In this document: positions 61,752 to 64,000 of the stretch, piece after piece
How the letters are laid out: each line of letters opens with the position of its first letter
Numbering within the stretch: position 1 is the first letter of the stretch
Notes under the pieces: model-generated
The model's database searches: none
What the model saw: the letters and a program-made list of their open reading frames with translations, nothing else
What the model was told of the DNA's origin: nothing
Made by a program: the position numbers and the translations under genes
DNA from: CAZMYM01 sp964620325
Lineage (GTDB): Bacteria > Bipolaricaulota > Bipolaricaulia > UBA7950 > UBA9294
DNA length: 64,000 nucleotides
NCBI GenBank assembly: GCA_964620325.1
Contig: CAZUIM010000009.1
Span: 17,809 to 81,808, forward strand
Direction of reading: 5' to 3'

Positions 61752-61855
61752 ACACTTCTCCTCAACTCATGAGTCGGCGACGACGTCACCGACCCATTCT
61801 ACCAAAGCCAAGGGCCATTCACTATATGAGCAGACTCAATACGGCCGGATCTCCT

Positions 61856-62051
61856 CTAACCGTGCCACTTCANNNNNNNNNNNNNNNNNNNNNNNNNNNN
61901 NNNNNNNNNNNNNNNNNNNNNNNNNNNNNNNNNNNNNNNNNNNNNNNNNNNNNNNNNNNNNNNNNNNNNNNNGATTCGCGCCGAGCAGCAGCCCGAGCGT
62001 CGCGATCGCCAGCAGGTACGTGAGCCCCTTCGCACTGAACAGCCGCTTCAT
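61856..62051 (-). CDS. 31-aa membrane peptide, tandem copy 2 (interrupted by assembly gap)
   Basis: ATG 62051 follows AAGGGGAG by 7 bases. The visible start MKRLFSAKGLTYLLAIATLG is nearly identical to copy 1 and runs into the N gap at LLLGAN. On the far side of the gap a frame resumes and ends K-W-H-G-stop (61856-61872). The two flanks add to exactly 96 bases, the length of copy 1, so the join is in phase; further copies may be hidden. An in-frame GTG at 62090, with its own ribosome-like GGAAGGAG, would give a 13-residue longer form. Confidence 0.6.
61873..61972. other. Assembly gap (100 N) inside the tandem peptide array
   Basis: Exactly 100 N usually stand for a gap of unknown size. Both flanks belong to the same repeated gene, so near-identical tandem copies probably broke the assembly. 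Confidence 0.9.
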
Positions 62052-62107
62052 CGTCCGCTCCCCTTCCTTCGTGTATCCGCTCCACTTCACGGTTCGTTCG
62101 CTCCTTC

Positions 62108-62203
62108 CTAGCCGTGCCACTTCAGATTCGCGCCGAGCAGCAGCCCGAGCGTCGCGATCGCCAGCAGGTACGTGAGCCCTTTGCCGTTGAACAGCTTCTT
62201 CAT
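62108..62203 (-). CDS. 31-aa single-span membrane peptide, tandem copy 1
   Basis: GGGGGAGGA lies 6 bases before ATG 62203. The peptide begins MKKLFNGKGL, has one hydrophobic segment TYLLAIATLGLLLGA, and ends NLKWHG. The basic front and short polar tail fit a small inner-membrane protein with N-in topology. Its hydrophobic segment is identical in nucleotide sequence to copy 2 over more than 50 bases. An in-frame ATG at 62248, preceded by AAAGGTGG, would add 15 residues. I recognise no family; it is not a known toxin or leader peptide type. Confidence 0.65.
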   Translation of the reverse strand: MKKLFNGKGLTYLLAIATLGLLLGANLKWHG

Positions 62204-62344
62204 TCGAGGTCCTCCCCCTTCGTAAGGTACTCCCCAACCCATCTTCATCGCATCCACCTTTCGCGCTCCTGCGACTCACTCGGGCAACACACGCGGTCCG
62301 CGCGAGCGTCTTGTCCTGAATCCCGGGTACACTTCCACGCATCC
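62204..62344. other. Leader region of the peptide array
   Basis: About 135 bases lie between the predicted start of transcription and ATG 62203. Apart from the alternative upstream ATG (62248) I see no gene or clear riboswitch. Confidence 0.4.
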
Positions 62345-62374
62345 AGTATCGGGAGAGCCGCCGCGAAACGTCAA
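62345..62374 (-). promoter_or_regulatory. Probable promoter of the 31-aa peptide array
   Basis: On the minus strand TTGACG (62369-62374) and GATACT (62345-62350) are 18 bases apart. Confidence 0.5.
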
Positions 62375-62518
62375 GCCTAGCGACTATGGGAATCCATCCA
62401 CTGCAACTATAGGAGACGTTGTACGGCGATCAATAGACCGTTGGAAGCGGATTCACCAATCGCAAGAAGATGGAGAAAACATGGAAGAAACATGGAAGAC
62501 GTCGCGGGACCGCTCAAG

Positions 62519-62547
62519 TTGACTTCGCAAGCGCCCAAATGTAAAGT
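62519..62547 (+). promoter_or_regulatory. Promoter of the rpsF-ssb-rpsR operon
   Basis: TTGACT (62519-62524) and TAAAGT (62542-62547) are separated by 17 bases, 30 bases before the rpsF start. Confidence 0.65.
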
Positions 62548-62577
62548 CTTCCGCAGATTCTAGGTCGAGGTGTTCAC

Positions 62578-62862
62578 TTGAGAGACTACGAAATCGTGTA
62601 TGTCCTTCGTCCCGATCTCTCGGACGAGGATCGATCGGCGAAGGTCGAGCGAATCCACGCGCTGATTGCGGAGAACGGCGGGGAGCTCGGGAAGACCGAG
62701 GATTGGGGAAAGCGAGTTCTCGCCTACGAGATCAAGCACTGCACCGAGGGCTACTACGGGCTGTCGGAGTTTCGACTTCCGCCGAGTGCGGTGCGGACCC
62801 TCGAGGACCGGCTGAATATCGACGAAGAGATCCTTCGCTACCAGATCGTCGGTCGAAGCTAG
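62578..62862 (+). CDS. rpsF: 30S ribosomal protein S6
   Basis: The 94-residue S6 begins RDYEIVYVLRPDLSDED and has ENGGELGKTEDWGKRVLAYE and GYYGLSEFRLPPSAVRTLED, ending DEEILRYQIVGRS. TTG 62578 follows GAGGTG by 5 bases. S6 binds S18 on the 30S platform, and both are encoded in this operon with ssb between them, a widespread bacterial order. Confidence 0.95.
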   Translation: MRDYEIVYVLRPDLSDEDRSAKVERIHALIAENGGELGKTEDWGKRVLAYEIKHCTEGYYGLSEFRLPPSAVRTLEDRLNIDEEILRYQIVGRS

Positions 62863-62880
62863 CGCGGACAAGGGGGAATC

Positions 62881-63300
62881 ATGGCCGCCAGTCTGAACCG
62901 AGTGATCCTGATCGGAAACCTGACCGCCGACCCCGAAATGCGATACACCCCAAGCGGGACGGCGCGAACGAGGTTCTCGATCGCCGTCAATCGCCAGTAC
63001 AAGGACGCGACCGGACAGCTGAAGGAGGATGTCACGTTCGTTCCGATCGTCGTCTGGGGAAACCAAGCGGAGAACTGCGCCAACTACTTGTCGAAGGGGC
63101 GATCGGTCGCGGTCGAGGGACGGCTTCGGATCGACTCGTTCGAGAATGCAGAAGGCGAGCGGCGGAAAGTCGTGGAAGTCGTCGCATCGACCGTGCAGTT
63201 CCTCGGTGGACCGGGTCGAGCGCCCGAGCAGGCTGGTTCGGTCTCCTCCCCGTCCTCCGAGTCGAAAGAGGAAGTGTCTGATGAGGAGGTCCCTTTCTAG
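62881..63300 (+). CDS. ssb: Single-stranded DNA-binding protein
   Basis: The 139-residue protein has an OB fold with SLNRVILIGNLTADPEMRYT, TRFSIAVNRQYKD, VTFVPIVVWGNQAENCANYL and GRSVAVEGRLRIDSF, then a short flexible tail with the acidic tip EVSDEEVPF, which recruits repair and replication partners. It lies between rpsF and rpsR in one unit. Confidence 0.95.
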   Translation: MAASLNRVILIGNLTADPEMRYTPSGTARTRFSIAVNRQYKDATGQLKEDVTFVPIVVWGNQAENCANYLSKGRSVAVEGRLRIDSFENAEGERRKVVEVVASTVQFLGGPGRAPEQAGSVSSPSSESKEEVSDEEVPF

Positions 63301-63303
63301 ACC

Positions 63304-63543
63304 ATGTTCACCAAGCGAAGAAGGAAGTGCCGCGTTTGCGAACGCAACCTCACGCTCGACTACAAGAAGCCTGAGGAGTTGAAGCAGTACATGAACCGCC
63401 TTGGAAAGATTCTTCCCAAGCGGGCGACCCATCTGTGCGCCAAGCACCAGCGACAGCTCTCCGTGCAGATCAACCGCGCGCGGAAGCTGGCCCTTCTCCC
63501 GTACGTCGGAGAGCGCGAAGCGATCAAGGTGCGCGGTCGCTGA
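63304..63543 (+). CDS. rpsR: 30S ribosomal protein S18
   Basis: The 79-residue S18 has KRRRKCRVCERNLTLDYKKP, LGKILPKRATHLCAKHQRQL and INRARKLALLPYV. The CxxC pair and the later C-A-K-H indicate the zinc-binding (C+) form of S18. It starts 3 bases after the ssb stop and is last in the operon; no rplI follows within the window. Confidence 0.95.
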   Translation: MFTKRRRKCRVCERNLTLDYKKPEELKQYMNRLGKILPKRATHLCAKHQRQLSVQINRARKLALLPYVGEREAIKVRGR

Positions 63544-63660
63544 CGACCCTCCGATGCAGCGCGACCGCCGCTTCGGGTGACCTCCCCGGGTGGCACGACA
63601 TCGGGTGAGTCCTAAGGGGACCCGCCGTTCGGCGAGCGGCGACTGACCGCAGAGGGCCCC
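63544..63660. other. Region between rpsR and the 110-bp repeats
   Basis: No gene is supported. It contains a short GC-rich inverted repeat (CGCCG/CGGCG near 63630-63650) that may help end the ribosomal transcript, and a partial copy of the repeat motif GGGCCCCGTCGATCG just before the array. Confidence 0.4.
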
Positions 63661-63735
63661 GTCGATCGAGGTCGACGGGCCCCGTCGATCGCGCAGTGGA
63701 GACCACGATGAGAGACGTCGCCGTCGCCATCTTCC

Positions 63736-63835
63736 NNNNNNNNNNNNNNNNNNNNNNNNNNNNNNNNNNNNNNNNNNNNNNNNNNNNNNNNNNNNNNNNN
63801 NNNNNNNNNNNNNNNNNNNNNNNNNNNNNNNNNNN
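63736..63835. other. Assembly gap (100 N) inside the 110-bp repeat array
   Basis: The flanking sequence on both sides is in the same repeat phase (left ends CATCTTCC, right begins ACCCCC), so the gap reflects collapsed tandem copies of unknown number. Confidence 0.9.
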
Positions 63836-63917
63836 ACCCCCCTTCGGGAACGTCCGAATCCGAATCCCTCGTCGATCGAGGTCGACGGGCCCCGTCGACC
63901 GCGCAGTGGAGGCCACG

Positions 63918-64000
63918 ATGAAAGACGTCGCCGCCGCCATCTTCCACCCCCCTTCGGGAACGTCCGAATCCGAATCCCTCGTCGATCGAGGTCGACGGGC
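63918..64000 (+). CDS. Possible 37-aa repeated small ORF (copy truncated by window end)
   Basis: ATG 63918 has GGAGG 5 bases upstream and overlaps the stop of the preceding copy (ATGA). The frame begins MKDVAAAIFHPPSG; the copy at 63708 begins MRDVAVAIF, with conservative changes only. Complete copies would be 37 residues, ending A-Q-W-R-P-R. Codon choice is good in the first third (GAC GTC GCC ATC TTC) but poor later (several CGA and CGG), so a structural or regulatory repeat without translation remains possible. No family is recognised. Confidence 0.3.
   Translation, partial: MKDVAAAIFHPPSGTSESESLVDRGRR

Larger units (their letters stand above)
63661..64000 (+). repeat. 110-bp tandem repeat array carrying possible coupled small ORFs
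   Basis: Copies begin at 63661, 63871 and 63981 with GTCGATCGAGGTCGACGGGC; the period is 110 bases once the 100-N gap (63736-63835) is removed. Each unit contains the near-palindrome GTCGACGGG-C-CCCGTCGAC, then GTGGAGGCCACG and an ATG. The frame from one ATG runs 38 codons and stops at a TGA overlapping the ATG of the next unit. The array runs off the right edge. Confidence 0.85.

Noticed and set aside
63661..64000. CRISPR array
   Set aside because: The whole 110-base unit repeats, with no unique spacers between short repeats, and there are no cas genes.

Overview
The window looks like a scaffold from a high-GC, diderm-type bacterium, and both runs of exactly 100 N mark it as a draft or metagenome assembly. 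Real genes strongly prefer codons ending in C or G. GTG and TTG starts are common, ATGA or TGATG stop/start overlaps are frequent, and promoters are of TTGACA-17-TATAAT type. A fused ADP-forming acetyl-CoA synthetase, the exported PKD and cadherin-like proteins, and the style of the signal peptides would fit Candidatus Bipolaricaulota (Acetothermia) or a similar deep-branching lineage. That placement is inference; no rRNA is present to test it.

Layout. 1-5.2 kb: a truncated PKD/beta-propeller lipoprotein, diverging from an ECF sigma/anti-sigma operon that ends in a large DUF4384-PEGA-PKD exported protein. 5.3-12.3 kb: a nuclease-fold-like protein coupled to mraY, a tRNA-Leu, a CRP-type regulator, a PAS histidine kinase with its receiver, and a hairpin-dense non-coding stretch (about 11.08-11.53 kb) that may be a structured RNA. 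12.5-22 kb: two ABC import operons in series, one of BMP/nucleoside type and one of phosphonate (PhnD-C-E-E) type. Both carry a terminator-like hairpin directly after the binding-protein gene, and both PhnE permeases carry an N-terminal RDD membrane domain. 22-32 kb: nucleoside salvage (pyrimidine-nucleoside phosphorylase, cytidine deaminase), an acyl-CoA synthetase, a yigZ-ruvA-ruvX operon, prfB with a conserved programmed +1 frameshift, and several small or unknown genes.

32-48.7 kb is signalling and surface biology. It holds a two-component system, a BioD-like/DRTGG protein, a divergent OsmC / ArsR-glutaredoxin redox module with a shared palindromic operator, and a minus-strand operon with PAS-GGDEF-EAL, a beta-helix/solute-binding fusion, a degenerate GGDEF protein and a subtilisin. 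Facing that operon is a 1,263-residue cadherin-like adhesin gene preceded by a c-di-GMP-I (GEMM) riboswitch. With the HD-GYP protein at 60-62 kb, the window has c-di-GMP synthesis, breakdown and sensing.

48.9-54.9 kb is the most unusual locus: a tightly overlapped six-gene operon with an XRE-TOBE regulator, three proteins carrying sulfite-oxidase-fold (molybdopterin-binding-like) domains, one of them fused to an ECF S-component, plus a fused double ECF ATPase and EcfT. It reads as an uncharacterised ECF uptake system tied to molybdate/tungstate or a pterin cofactor. 55-61.8 kb: a MATE exporter, asnS, ADP-forming acyl-CoA synthetase, a DUF5317 protein and HD-GYP.

61.8-64 kb: the rpsF-ssb-rpsR operon is flanked by two tandem arrays of tiny ORFs. 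One encodes near-identical 31-residue membrane peptides. The other is a 110-bp repeat whose unit encodes a possible 37-residue ORF overlapping the next by ATGA. Each array is interrupted by an assembly gap, so copy numbers are unknown.
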